Assembly (NCBI RefSeq): GCF_051014685.1
Contig: NW_027478600.1
Location: 248,001 to 312,000 of the forward strand
Length of the DNA: 64,000 nt
Direction: 5' to 3'
From: Ptiloglossa arizonensis
Lineage: Eukaryota; Arthropoda; Insecta; Hymenoptera; Colletidae
The notes under the pieces were generated by a model. It did no database searches. It saw only the letters and a program-made list of their open reading frames with translations, and was not told the origin of the DNA. Both the position numbers and the translations under genes were made by a program. Shown here piece by piece: positions 24,590-37,530 of the stretch. How positions within the stretch are numbered: position 1 is the stretch's first letter; every line of letters starts with the position of its first letter.

Positions 24590-27500
24590 TCAAAATTTTC
24601 GCAGTTCTGATGCTCGAAACGAATAACCAGAACGGACTAGGGGAAAAGTACGCATACCGTTGTAATCGGGCGAGTTTCTACTTTCAGATGCAACAGAAAT
24701 TTTGCGGATTGGTCAATCCGTTCGCGAGATATGGCAGTTTGGAGGTAAGAAACGCTTGAGAAACTCAAAATTTTCGCAGTTCTGGTGCTCCAAACGAATA
24801 ACCAGAACGGCCTAGGGGAAAAGTACACATACCGTTGCAATTGGGCGAGTTTCTACTTTCAGATGCAACAGAAAGTTTGCGGATTGGTCTATCCGTTCGA
24901 GAGATATGGCAGTTTGGAGGTAAGAAACGCTTGAGCAACTCAAATTTTTCGCAGTTCTGATGCTCGAAACGAATAACCAGAACGGCCTACGGGAAGAGTA
25001 CGCATACCGTTGTAATCGGGCGAGTTTCTACTTTCAGATGCAACAGAAATTTTGCGGATTGGTCAATCCGTTCGCGAGATATGGCAGTTTGGACGTAAGA
25101 AACGCTTGAGAAACTCAAAATTTTCGCAGTTCTGATGCTCGAAACGAATAACTAGAACGGCCTAGGGGAAAGGTTGGCATACTGTTGTAATCGGGCGAGA
25201 TTCTACTTTCAGATGCAACAGAAATTTTGTGGATTGGTCAATCCGTTCGCGAGATATGGCAGTTTGGACGTAAGAAACGCTTGAGAAACACAAAATTTTC
25301 GCAGTTCTGATGCTCGAAACGAATAACTAGAACGGCCTAGGGGAAAGGTTGGCATACCGTTGTAATCGGGCGAGTTTCTACTTTCAGATGCAACAGAAAT
25401 TTTGTGGATTGGTCAATCCGTTCGCGAGATATGGCAGTTTGGACGTAAGAAACGCTTGAGAAACTAAAAATTTTCGCAGTTCTGATGCTCGAAACGAATA
25501 ACTAGAACGGCCTAGGTGAAAAGTACGCATACTGTTGTAATCGGGCGAGTTTCTACTTTCAGATGCAACAGAAATTTTGCGGATTGGTCAATCCGTTCGC
25601 GAGATATGGCAGTTTGGAGGTAAGAAACGCTTGAGAAACTCAAAATTTTCGCAGTTCTGATGCTCGAAACGAATAACCAGAACGGACTAGGGGAAAAGTA
25701 CGCATACCGTTGTAATCGGGCGAGTTTCTACTTTCAGATGCAACAGAAATTTTGCGGATTGGTCAATCCGTTCGCGAGATATGGCAGTTTGGAGGTAAGA
25801 AACGCTTGAGAAACTCAAAATTTTCGCAGTTCTGATGCTCGAAACGAATAACCAGAACGGCCTAGGGGAAAAGTACGCATACCGTTGTAATCGGGCGAGT
25901 TTCTACTTTCAGATGCAACAGAAATTTTGCGGATTGGTCAATCCGTTCGCGAGATATGGCAGTTTGGAGGTAAGAAACGCTTGAGAAACTCAAAATTTTC
26001 GCAGTTCTGATGCTCCAAATGAATAACCAGAACGGCCTAGGGGAAAAGTACACATACCGTTGCAATTGGGCGAGTTTCTACTTTCAGATGCAACAGAAAG
26101 TTTGCGGATTGGTGTATCCGTTCGAGAGATATGGCAGTTTGGAGGTAAGAAACGCTTGAGCAACTCAAGTTTTTCGCAGTTCTGATGTTCGAAACGAATA
26201 ACCAGAACGGCCTACGGGAAAAGTACGCATACCGTTGTAATCGGGCGAGTTTCTACTTTCAGATGCAACAGAAATTTTGCGGATGGGTCAATCCGTTCGC
26301 GAGATATGGCAGTTTGGACGTAAGAAACGCTTGAGAAACTCAAAATTTTCGCAGTTCTGATGCTCGAAACGAATAACTAGAACGGCCTAGGGGAAAGGTT
26401 GGCATACCGTTGTAATCGGGCGAGATTCTACTTTCAGATGCAACAGAAATTTTGTGGATTGGTCAATCCGTTCGCGAGATATGGCAGTTTGGACGTAAGA
26501 AACGCTTGAGAAACTCAAAATTTTCGCAGTTCTGAAGCTCGAAACGAATAACTAGAACGGCCTAGGGGAAAGGTTGGCATACCGTTGTAATCGGGCGAGT
26601 TTCTACTTTCAGATGCAACAGAAATTTTGTGGATTGGTCAATCCGTTCGCGAGATATGGCAGTTTGGACGTAACAAACGCTTGAGAAACTAAAAATTTTC
26701 GCAGTTCTGATGCTCCAAACGAATAACCAGAACGGCCTAGGGGAAAAGTACACATACCGTTGCAATTGGGCGAGTTTCTACTTTCAGATGCAACAGAAAG
26801 TTTGCGGATTGGTCTATCCGTTCGAGAGATATGGCAGTTTGGAGGTAAGAAACGCTTGAGCAACTCAAATTTTTCGCAGTTCTGATGCTCGAAACAAATA
26901 ACCAGAACGGCCTACGGGAAAAGTACGCATACCGTTGTAATCGGGCGAGTTTCTACTTTCAGATGCAACAGAAATTTTGCGGATTGGTCAATCCGTTCGC
27001 GAGATATGGCAGTTTGGACGTAAGAAACGCTTGAGAAACTCAAAATTTTCGCAGTTCTGATGCCCGAAACGAATAACTAGAACGGCCTAGGGGAAAGGTT
27101 GGCATACTGTTGTAATCGGGCGAGATTCTACTTTCAGATGCAACAGAAATTTTGTGGATTGGTCAATCCGTTCGCGAGATATGGCAGTTTGGACGTAAGA
27201 AACGCTTGAGAAACTCAAAATTTTCGCAGTTCTGATGCCCGAAACGAATAACTAGAACGGCCTAGGGGAAGGGTTGGCATACCGTTGTAATCGGGCGAGT
27301 TTCTACTTTCAGATGCAACAGAAATTTTGTGGATTGGTCAATCCGTTCGCGAGATATGGCAGTTTGGACGTAAGAAACGCTTGAGAAACTAAATATTTTC
27401 GCAGTTCTGATGCTCGAAACGAATAACTAGAACGGCCTAGGTGAAAAGTACGCATACTGTTGTAACCGGGCGAGTTTCTACTTTCAGATGCAACAGAAAT

Positions 27501-30500
27501 TTTGCGGATTGGTCAATCCGTTCGCGAGATATGGCAGTTTGGACGTAACAAACGCTTGAGAAACTAAAAATTTTCGCAGTTCTGATGCTCGAAACGAATA
27601 ACTAGAACGGCCTAGGTGAAAAGTACGCATACTGTTGTAACCGGGCGAGTTTCTACTTTCAGATGCAACAGAAATTTTGCGGATTGGTCAATCCGTTCGC
27701 GAGATATGGCAGTTTGGAGGTAAGAAACGGTTGAGAAACTCAAAATTTTCGCAGTTCTGATGCTCGAAACGAATAACCAGAACGGACTAGGGGAAAAGTA
27801 CGCATACCGTTGTAATCGGGCGAGTTTCTACTTTCAGATGCAGCAGAAATTTTGCGGATTGGTCAATCCGTTCGCGAGATATGGCAGTTTGGAGGTAAGA
27901 AACGCTTGAGAAACTCAAAATTTTCGCAGTTCTGATGCTCCAAACGAATAACCAGAACGGCCTAGGGGAAAAGTACACATACCGTTGCAATTGGGCGAGT
28001 TTCTACTTTCAGATGCAACAGAAAGTTTGCGGATTGGTCTATCCGTTCGAGAGATATGGCAGTTTGGAGGTAAGAAACGCTTGAGCAACTCAAATTTTTC
28101 GCAGTTCTGATGCTCGAAACGAATAACCAGAACGGCCTACGGGAAAAGTACGCATACCGTTGTAATCGGGCGAGTTTCTACTTTCAGATGCAACAGAAAT
28201 TTTGCGGATTGGTCAATCCGTTCGCGAGATATGGCAGTTTGGACGTAAGAAACGCTTGAGAAACTCAAAATTTTCGCAGTTCTGATGCCCGAAACGAATA
28301 ACTAGAACGGCCTAGGGGAAAGGTTGGCATACTGTTGTAATCGGGCGAGATTCTACTTTCAGATGCAACAGAAATTTTGTGGATTGGTCAATCCGTTCGC
28401 GAGATATGGCAGTTTGGACGTAAGAAACGCTTGAGAAACTCAAAATTTTCGCAGTTCTGATGCCCGAAACGAATAACTAGAACGGCCTAGGGGAAAGGTT
28501 GGCATACCGTTGTAATCGGGCGAGTTTCTACTTTCAGATGCAACAGAAATTTTGTGGATTGGTCAATCCGTTCGCGAGATATGGCAGTTTGGACGTAAGA
28601 AACGCTTGAGAAACTAAATATTTTCGCAGTTCTGATGCTCGAAACGAATAACTAGAACGGCCTAGGTGAAAAGTACGCATACTGTTGTAACCGGGCGAGT
28701 TTCTACTATCAGATGCAACAGAAATTTTGCGGATTGGTCAATCCGTTCGCGAGATATGGCAGTTTGGACGTAAGAAACGCTTGAGAAACTCAAAATTTTC
28801 GCAGTTCTGATGCTCGAAACGAATAACTAGAACGGCCTAGGGGAAAGGTTGGCATACTGTTGTAATCGGGCGAGATTCTACTTTCAGATGCAACAGAAAT
28901 TTTGCGGATTGGTCAATCCGTTCGCGAGATATGGCAGTTTGGAGGTAAGAAACGCTTGAGAAACTCAAAATTTTCGCAGTTCTGATGCTCGAAACGAATA
29001 ACCAGAACGGCCTAGGGGAAAAGTACGCATACCGTTGTAATCGGGCGAGTTTCTACTTTCAGATGCAACAGAAATTTTGCGGATTGGTCAATCCGTTCGC
29101 GAGATATGGCAGTTTGGAGGTAAGAAACGCTTGAGAAACTCAAAATTTTCGCAGTTCTGATGCTCCAAATGAATAACCAGAACGGCCTAGGGGAAAAGTA
29201 CACATACCGTTGCAATTGGGCGAGTTTCTACTTTCAGATGCAACAGAAAGTTTGCGGATTGGTGTATCCGTTCGAGAGATATGGCAGTTTGGAGGTAAGA
29301 AACGCTTGAGCAACTCAAGTTTTTCGCAGTTCTGATGTTCGAAACGAATAACCAGAACGGCCTACGGGAAAAGTACGCATACCGTTGTAATCGGGCGAGT
29401 TTCTACTTTCAGATGCAACAGAAATTTTGCGGATTGGTCAATCCGTTCGCGAGATATGGCAGTTTGGACGTAAGAAACGCTTGAGAAACTCAAAATTTTC
29501 GCAGTTCTGATGCCCGAAACGAATAACTAGAACGGCCTAGGGGAAAGGTTGGCATACTGTTGTAATCGGGCGAGATTCTACTTTCAGATGCAACAGAAAT
29601 TTTGTGGATTGGTCAATCCGTTCGCGAGATATGGCAGTTTGGACGTAAGAAACGCTTGAGAAACTCAAAATTTTCGCAGTTCTGATGCCCGAAACGAATA
29701 ACTAGAACGGCCTAGGGGAAAGGTTGGCATACCGTTGTAATCGGGCGAGTTTCTACTTTCAGATGCAACAGAAATTTTGTGGATTGGTCAATCCGTTCGC
29801 GAGATATGGCAGTTTGGACGTAAGAAACGCTTGAGAAACTAAATATTTTCGCAGTTCTGATGCTCGAAACGAATAACTAGAACGGCCTAGGTGAAAAGTA
29901 CGCATACTGTTGTAACCGGGCGAGTTTCTACTATCAGATGCAACAGAAATTTTGCGGATTGGTCAATCCGTTCGCGAGATATGGCAGTTTGGACGTAAGA
30001 AACGCTTGAGAAACTCAAAATTTTCGCAGTTCTGATGCTCGAAACGAATAACTAGAACGGCCTAGGGGAAAGGTTGGCATACTGTTGTAATCGGGCGAGA
30101 TTCTACTTTCAGATGCAACAGAAATTTTGTGGATTGGTCAATCCGTTCGCGAGATATGGCAGTTTGGACGTAAGAAACGCTTGAGAAACACAAAATTTTC
30201 GCAGTTCTGATGCTCGAAACGAATAACTAGAACGGCCTAGGGGAAAGGTTGGCATACCGTTGTAATCGGGCGAGTTTCTACTTTCAGATGCAACAGAAAT
30301 TTTGTGGATTGGTCAATCCGTTCGCGAGATATGGCAGTTTGGACGTAAGAAACGCTTGAGAAACTAAAAATTTTCGCAGTTCTGATGCTCGAAACGAATA
30401 ACTAGAACGGCCTAGGTGAAAAGTACGCATACTGTTGTAATCGGGCGAGTTTCTACTTTCAGATGCAACAGAAATTTTGCGGATTGGTCAATCCGTTCGC

Positions 30501-33500
30501 GAGATATGGCAGTTTGGAGGTAAGAAACGCTTGAGAAACTCAAAATTTTCGCAGTTCTGATGCTCGAAACGAATAACCAGAACGGACTAGGGGAAAAGTA
30601 CGCATACCGTTGTAATCGGGCGAGTTTCTACTTTCAGATGCAACAGAAATTTTGCGGATTGGTCAATCCGTTCGCGAGATATGGCAGTTTGGAGGTAAGA
30701 AACGCTTGAGAAACTCAAAATTTTCGCAGTTCTGGTGCTCCAAACGAATAACCAGAACGGCCTAGGGGAAAAGTACACATACCGTTGCAATTGGGCGAGT
30801 TTCTACTTTCAGATGCAACAGAAAGTTTGCGGATTGGTCTATCCGTTCGAGAGATATGGCAGTTTGGAGGTAAGAAACGCTTGAGCAACTCAAATTTTTC
30901 GCAGTTCTGATGCTCGAAACGAATAACCAGAACGGCCTACGGGAAGAGTACGCATACCGTTGTAATCGGGCGAGTTTCTACTTTCAGATGCAACAGAAAT
31001 TTTGCGGATTGGTCAATCCGTTCGCGAGATATGGCAGTTTGGACGTAAGAAACGCTTGAGAAACTCAAAATTTTCGCAGTTCTGATGCTCGAAACGAATA
31101 ACTAGAACGGCCTAGGGGAATGGTTGGCATACTGTTGTAATCGGGCGAGATTCTACTTTCAGATGCAACAGAAATTTTGTGGATTGGTCAATCCGTTCGC
31201 GAGATATGGCAGTTTGGACGTAAGAAACGCTTGAGAAACACAAAATTTTCGCAGTTCTGATGCTCGAAACGAATAACTAGAACGGCCTAGGGGAAAGGTT
31301 GGCATACCGTTGTAATCGGGCGAGTTTCTACTTTCAGATGCAACAGAAATTTTGTGGATTGGTCAATCCGTTCGCGAGATATGGCAGTTTGGACGTAAGA
31401 AACGCTTGAGAAACTAAAAATTTTCGCAGTTCTGATGCTCGAAACGAATAACTAGAACGGCCTAGGTGAAAAGTACGCATACTGTTGTAATCGGGCGAGT
31501 TTCTACTTTCAGATGCAACAGAAATTTTGCGGATTGGTCAATCCGTTCGCGAGATATGGCAGTTTGGAGGTAAGAAACGCTTGAGAAACTCAAAATTTTC
31601 GCAGTTCTGATGCTCGAAACGAATAACCAGAACGGACTAGGGGAAAAGTACGCATACCGTTGTAATCGGGCGAGTTTCTACTTTCAGATGCAACAGAAAT
31701 TTTGCGGATTGGTCAATCCGTTCGCGAGATATGGCAGTTTGGAGGTAAGAAACGCTTGAGAAACTCAAAATTTTCGCAGTTCTGATGCTCGAAACGAATA
31801 ACCAGAACGGCCTAGGGGAAAAGTACGCATACCGTTGTAATCGGGCGAGTTTCTACTTTCAGATGCAACAGAAATTTTGCGGATTGGTCAATCCGTTCGC
31901 GAGATATGGCAGTTTGGAGGTAAGAAACGCTTGAGAAACTCAAAATTTTCGCAGTTCTGATGCTCCAAATGAATAACCAGAACGGCCTAGGGGAAAAGTA
32001 CACATACCGTTGCAATTGGGCGAGTTTCTACTTTCAGATGCAACAGAAAGTTTGCGGATTGGTGTATCCGTTCGAGAGATATGGCAGTTTGGAGGTAAGA
32101 AACGCTTGAGCAACTCAAGTTTTTCGCAGTTCTGATGTTCGAAACGAATAACCAGAACGGCCTACGGGAAAAGTACGCATACCGTTGTAATCGGGCGAGT
32201 TTCTACTTTCAGATGCAACAGAAATTTTGCGGATGGGTCAATCCGTTCGCGAGATATGGCAGTTTGGACGTAAGAAACGCTTGAGAAACTCAAAATTTTC
32301 GCAGTTCTGATGCTCGAAACGAATAACTAGAACGGCCTAGGGGAAAGGTTGGCATACCGTTGTAATCGGGCGAGATTCTACTTTCAGATGCAACAGAAAT
32401 TTTGTGGATTGGTCAATCCGTTCGCGAGATATGGCAGTTTGGACGTAAGAAACGCTTGAGAAACTCAAAATTTTCGCAGTTCTGAAGCTCGAAACGAATA
32501 ACTAGAACGGCCTAGGGGAAAGGTTGGCATACCGTTGTAATCGGGCGAGTTTCTACTTTCAGATGCAACAGAAATTTTGTGGATTGGTCAATCCGTTCGC
32601 GAGATATGGCAGTTTGGACGTAACAAACGCTTGAGAAACTAAAAATTTTCGCAGTTCTGATGCTCCAAACGAATAACCAGAACGGCCTAGGGGAAAAGTA
32701 CACATACCGTTGCAATTGGGCGAGTTTCTACTTTCAGATGCAACAGAAAGTTTGCGGATTGGTCTATCCGTTCGAGAGATATGGCAGTTTGGAGGTAAGA
32801 AACGCTTGAGCAACTCAAATTTTTCGCAGTTCTGATGCTCGAAACAAATAACCAGAACGGCCTACGGGAAAAGTACGCATACCGTTGTAATCGGGCGAGT
32901 TTCTACTTTCAGATGCAACAGAAATTTTGCGGATTGGTCAATCCGTTCGCGAGATATGGCAGTTTGGACGTAAGAAACGCTTGAGAAACTCAAAATTTTC
33001 GCAGTTCTGATGCCCGAAACGAATAACTAGAACGGCCTAGGGGAAAGGTTGGCATACTGTTGTAATCGGGCGAGATTCTACTTTCAGATGCAACAGAAAT
33101 TTTGTGGATTGGTCAATCCGTTCGCGAGATATGGCAGTTTGGACGTAAGAAACGCTTGAGAAACTCAAAATTTTCGCAGTTCTGATGCCCGAAACGAATA
33201 ACTAGAACGGCCTAGGGGAAGGGTTGGCATACCGTTGTAATCGGGCGAGTTTCTACTTTCAGATGCAACAGAAATTTTGTGGATTGGTCAATCCGTTCGC
33301 GAGATATGGCAGTTTGGACGTAAGAAACGCTTGAGAAACTAAATATTTTCGCAGTTCTGATGCTCGAAACGAATAACTAGAACGGCCTAGGTGAAAAGTA
33401 CGCATACTGTTGTAACCGGGCGAGTTTCTACTTTCAGATGCAACAGAAATTTTGCGGATTGGTCAATCCGTTCGCGAGATATGGCAGTTTGGACGTAACA

Positions 33501-34853
33501 AACGCTTGAGAAACTAAAAATTTTCGCAGTTCTGATGCTCGAAACGAATAACTAGAACGGCCTAGGTGAAAAGTACGCATACTGTTGTAACCGGGCGAGT
33601 TTCTACTTTCAGATGCAACAGAAATTTTGCGGATTTGTCAATCCGTTCGCGAGATATGGCAGTTTGGAGGTAAGAAACGGTTGAGAAACTCAAAATTTTC
33701 GCAGTTCTGATGCTCGAAACGAATAACCAGAACGGACTAGGGGAAAAGTACGCATACCGTTGTAATCGGGCGAGTTTCTACTTTCAGATGCAGCAGAAAT
33801 TTTGCGGATTGGTCAATCCGTTCGCGAGATATGGCAGTTTGGAGGTAAGAAACGCTTGAGAAACTCAAAATTTTCGCAGTTCTGATGCTCCAAACGAATA
33901 ACCAGAACGGCCTAGGGGAAAAGTACACATACCGTTGCAATTGGGCGAGTTTCTACTTTCAGATGCAACAGAAAGTTTGCGGATTGGTCTATCCGTTCGA
34001 GAGATATGGCAGTTTGGAGGTAAGAAACGCTTGAGCAACTCAAATTTTTCGCAGTTCTGATGCTCGAAACGAATAACCAGAACGGCCTACGGGAAAAGTA
34101 CGCATACCGTTGTAATCGGGCGAGTTTCTACTTTCAGATGCAACAGAAATTTTGCGGATTGGTCAATCCGTTCGCGAGATATGGCAGTTTGGACGTAAGA
34201 AACGCTTGAGAAACTCAAAATTTTCGCAGTTCTGATGCCCGAAACGAATAACTAGAACGGCCTAGGGGAAAGGTTGGCATACTGTTGTAATCGGGCGAGA
34301 TTCTACTTTCAGATGCAACAGAAATTTTGTGGATTGGTCAATCCGTTCGCGAGATATGGCAGTTTGGACGTAAGAAACGCTTGAGAAACTCAAAATTTTC
34401 GCAGTTCTGATGCCCGAAACGAATAACTAGAACGGCCTAGGGGAAAGGTTGGCATACCGTTGTAATCGGGCGAGTTTCTACTTTCAGATGCAACAGAAAT
34501 TTTGTGGATTGGTCAATCCGTTCGCGAGATATGGCAGTTTGGACGTAAGAAACGCTTGAGAAACTAAATATTTTCGCAGTTCTGATGCTCGAAACGAATA
34601 ACTAGAACGGCCTAGGTGAAAAGTACGCATACTGTTGTAACCGGGCGAGTTTCTACTATCAGATGCAACAGAAATTTTGCGGATTTGTCAATCCGTTCGC
34701 GAGATATGGCAGTTTGGACGTAAGAAACGCTTGAGAAACTCAAAATTTTCGCAGTTCTGATGCTCGAAACGAATAACTAGAACGGCCTAGGGGAAAGGTT
34801 GGCATACTGTTGTAATCGGGCGAGATTCTACTTTCAGATGCAACAGAAATTTT
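24590..34853 (+). repeat. 5,950-bp (34-monomer) duplication, about 4.3 kb shared
   Basis: 24,590-28,900 and 30,540-34,850 match at a constant offset of 5,950 bp. Rare marks coincide: 'ttctggtgctcc' (24,780 and 30,730), 'gaagagtacgc' (about 25,005 and 30,955), 'gctccaaatgaataacc', 'ggatgggtc', 'ttctgaagctc' and 'gatgcagcag'. Differences are few, for example 'aaaggttgg' against 'aatggttgg' near 25,170 and 31,120. The match ends where 'ttgcgg' (28,904) faces 'ttgtgg' (34,854). Upstream of 24,590 the pair differs at several positions per monomer. Confidence 0.85.
28911..30100 (+). repeat. Mosaic segment joining 18- and 7-monomer copies
   Basis: 28,911 to about 29,500 repeats 25,761 onward at offset 3,150 (both carry 'gctccaaatgaataacc' and 'ggtgtatccg'). 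Then 29,500-30,100 repeats 28,275 onward at offset 1,225, marked by 'gatgcccgaaac', 'aaactaaatatttt' and 'ctactatcag' (about 28,705 and 29,930). The segment therefore splices two source blocks, as expected from repeated unequal exchange. Confidence 0.65.
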
Positions 34854-37530
34854 GTGGATTGGTCAATCCGTTCGCGAGATATGGCAGTTTGGACGTAAGA
34901 AACGCTTGAGAAACACAAAATTTTCGCAGTTCTGATGCTCGAAACGAATAACTAGAACGGCCTAGGGGAAAGGTTGGCATACCGTTGTAATCGGGCGAGT
35001 TTCTACTTTCAGATGCAACAGAAATTTTGTGGATTGGTCAATCCGTTCGCGAGATATGGCAGTTTGGACGTAAGAAACGCTTGAGAAACTAAAAATTTTC
35101 GCAGTTCTGATGCTCGAAACGAATAACTAGAACGGCCTAGGTGAAAAGTACGCATACTGTTGTAATCGGGCGAGTTTCTACTTTCAGATGCAACAGAAAT
35201 TTTGCGGATTGGTCAATCCGTTCGCGAGATATGGCAGTTTGGAGGTAAGAAACGCTTGAGAAACTCAAAATTTTCGCAGTTCTGATGCTCGAAACGAATA
35301 ACCAGAACGGACTAGGGGAAAAGTACGCATACCGTTGTAATCGGGCGAGTTTCTACTTTCAGATGCAACAGAAATTTTGCGGATTGGTCAATCCGTTCGC
35401 GAGATATGGCAGTTTGGAGGTAAGAAACGCTTGAGAAACTCAAAATTTTCGCAGTTCTGATGCTCGAAACGAATAACCAGAACGGCCTAGGGGAAAAGTA
35501 CGCATACCGTTGTAATCGGGCGAGTTTCTACTTTCAGATGCAACAGAAATTTTGCGGATTGGTCAATCCGTTCGCGAGATATGGCAGTTTGGAGGTAAGA
35601 AACGCTTGAGAAACTCAAAATTTTCGCAGTTCTGATGCTCCAAATGAATAACCAGAACGGCCTAGGGGAAAAGTACACATACCGTTGCAATTGGGCGAGT
35701 TTCTACTTTCAGATGCAACAGAAAGTTTGCGGATTGGTGTATCCGTTCGAGAGATATGGCAGTTTGGAGGTAAGAAACGCTTGAGCAACTCAAGTTTTTC
35801 GCAGTTCTGATGTTCGAAACGAATAACCAGAACGGCCTACGGGAAAAGTACGCATACCGTTGTAATCGGGCGAGTTTCTACTTTCAGATGCAACAGAAAT
35901 TTTGCGGATGGGTCAATCCGTTCGCGAGATATGGCAGTTTGGACGTAAGAAACGCTTGAGAAACTCAAAATTTTCGCAGTTCTGATGCTCGAAACGAATA
36001 ACTAGAACGGCCTAGGGGAAAGGTTGGTATACCGTTGTAATCGGGCGAGATTCTACTTTCAGATGCAACAGAAATTTTGTGGATTGGTCAATCCGTTCGC
36101 GAGATATGGCAGTTTGGACGTAAGAAACGCTTGAGAAACTCAAAATTTTCGCAGTTCTGAAGCTCGAAACGAATAACTAGAACGGCCTAGGGGAAAGGTT
36201 GGCATACCGTTGTAATCGGGCGAGTTTCTACTTTCAGATGCAACAGAAATTTTGTGGATTGGTCAATCCGTTCGCGAGATATGGCAGTTTGGACGTAACA
36301 AACGCTTGAGAAACTAAAAATTTTCGCAGTTCTGATGCTCCAAACGAATAACCAGAACGGCCTAGGGGAAAAGTACACATACCGTTGCAATTGGGCGAGT
36401 TTCTACTTTCAGATGCAACAGAAAGTTTGCGGATTGGTCTATCCGTTCGAGAGATATGGCAGTTTGGAGGTAAGAAACGCTTGAGCAACTCAAATTTTTC
36501 GCAGTTCTGATGCTCGAAACAAATAACCAGAACGGCCTACGGGAAAAGTACGCATACCGTTGTAATCGGGCGAGTTTCTACTTTCAGATGCAACAGAAAT
36601 TTTGCGGATTGGTCAATCCGTTCGCGAGATATGGCAGTTTGGACGTAAGAAACGCTTGAGAAACTCAAAATTTTCGCAGTTCTGATGCCCGAAACGAATA
36701 ACTAGAACGGCCTAGGGGAAAGGTTGGCATACTGTTGTAATCGGGCGAGATTCTACTTTCAGATGCAACAGAAATTTTGTGGATTGGTCAATCCGTTCGC
36801 GAGATATGGCAGTTTGGACGTAAGAAACGCTTGAGAAACTCAAAATTTTCGCAGTTCTGATGCCCGAAACGAATAACTAGAACGGCCTAGGGGAAAGGTT
36901 GGCATACCGTTGTAATCGGGCGAGTTTCTACTTTCAGATGCAACAGAAATTTTGTGGATTGGTCAATCCGTTCGCGAGATATGGCAGTTTGGACGTAAGA
37001 AACGCTTGAGAAACTAAATATTTTCGCAGTTCTGATGCTCGAAACGAATAACTAGAACGGCCTAGGTGAAAAGTACGCATACTGTTGTAACCGGGCGAGT
37101 TTCTACTTTCAGATGCAACAGAAATTTTGCGGATTGGTCAATCCGTTCGCGAGATATGGCAGTTTGGACGTAACAAACGCTTGAGAAACTAAAAATTTTC
37201 GCAGTTCTGATGCTCGAAACGAATAACTAGAACGGCCTAGGTGAAAAGTACGCATACTGTTGTAACCGGGCGAGTTTCTACTTTCAGATGCAACAGAAAT
37301 TTTGCGGATTGGTCAATCCGTTCGCGAGATATGGCAGTTTGGAGGTAAGAAACGGTTGAGAAACTCAAAATTTTCGCAGTTCTGATGCTCGAAACGAATA
37401 ACCAGAACGGACTAGGGGAAAAGTACGCATACCGTTGTAATCGGGCGAGTTTCTACTTTCAGATGCAGCAGAAATTTTGCGGATTGGTCAATCCGTTCGC
37501 GAGATATGGCAGTTTGGAGGTAAGAAACGC
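31010..37530 (+). repeat. 3,675-bp (21-monomer) duplication, about 2.8 kb shared
   Basis: 31,010-33,855 recurs at 34,690-37,530 at offset 3,675. Shared marks are 'gagaaacacaaaa' (31,231 and 34,906), 'gctccaaatgaataacc', 'ggtgtatcc', 'ctcaagtttttcg', 'ggatgggtc', 'ttctgaagctc' and 'gatgcagcag'. The match ends at about 37,530, where 'aaactaaatatttt' faces 'aaactcaaaatttt'. With the 5,950-bp duplication this gives three copies of a core of about 2.8 kb starting near 25.06, 31.01 and 34.69 kb. Confidence 0.85.

Larger units (their letters stand above)
23040..37530 (+). repeat. Satellite domain B: homogenised 34- and 21-monomer repeats
   Basis: Marked by 'cctaggtgaaaagtacgc' with 'actgttgtaacc' (first at about 23,066), 'aacggactagggg', and 'gatgcccgaaac'. 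All monomers that I followed are 175 bp, so phase stays constant for about 15 kb. Large blocks recur with few differences at offsets 5,950, 3,675, 3,150, 2,275 and 1,225 bp (34, 21, 18, 13 and 7 monomers). Multimers rather than single monomers have been amplified here most recently. Confidence 0.8.
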
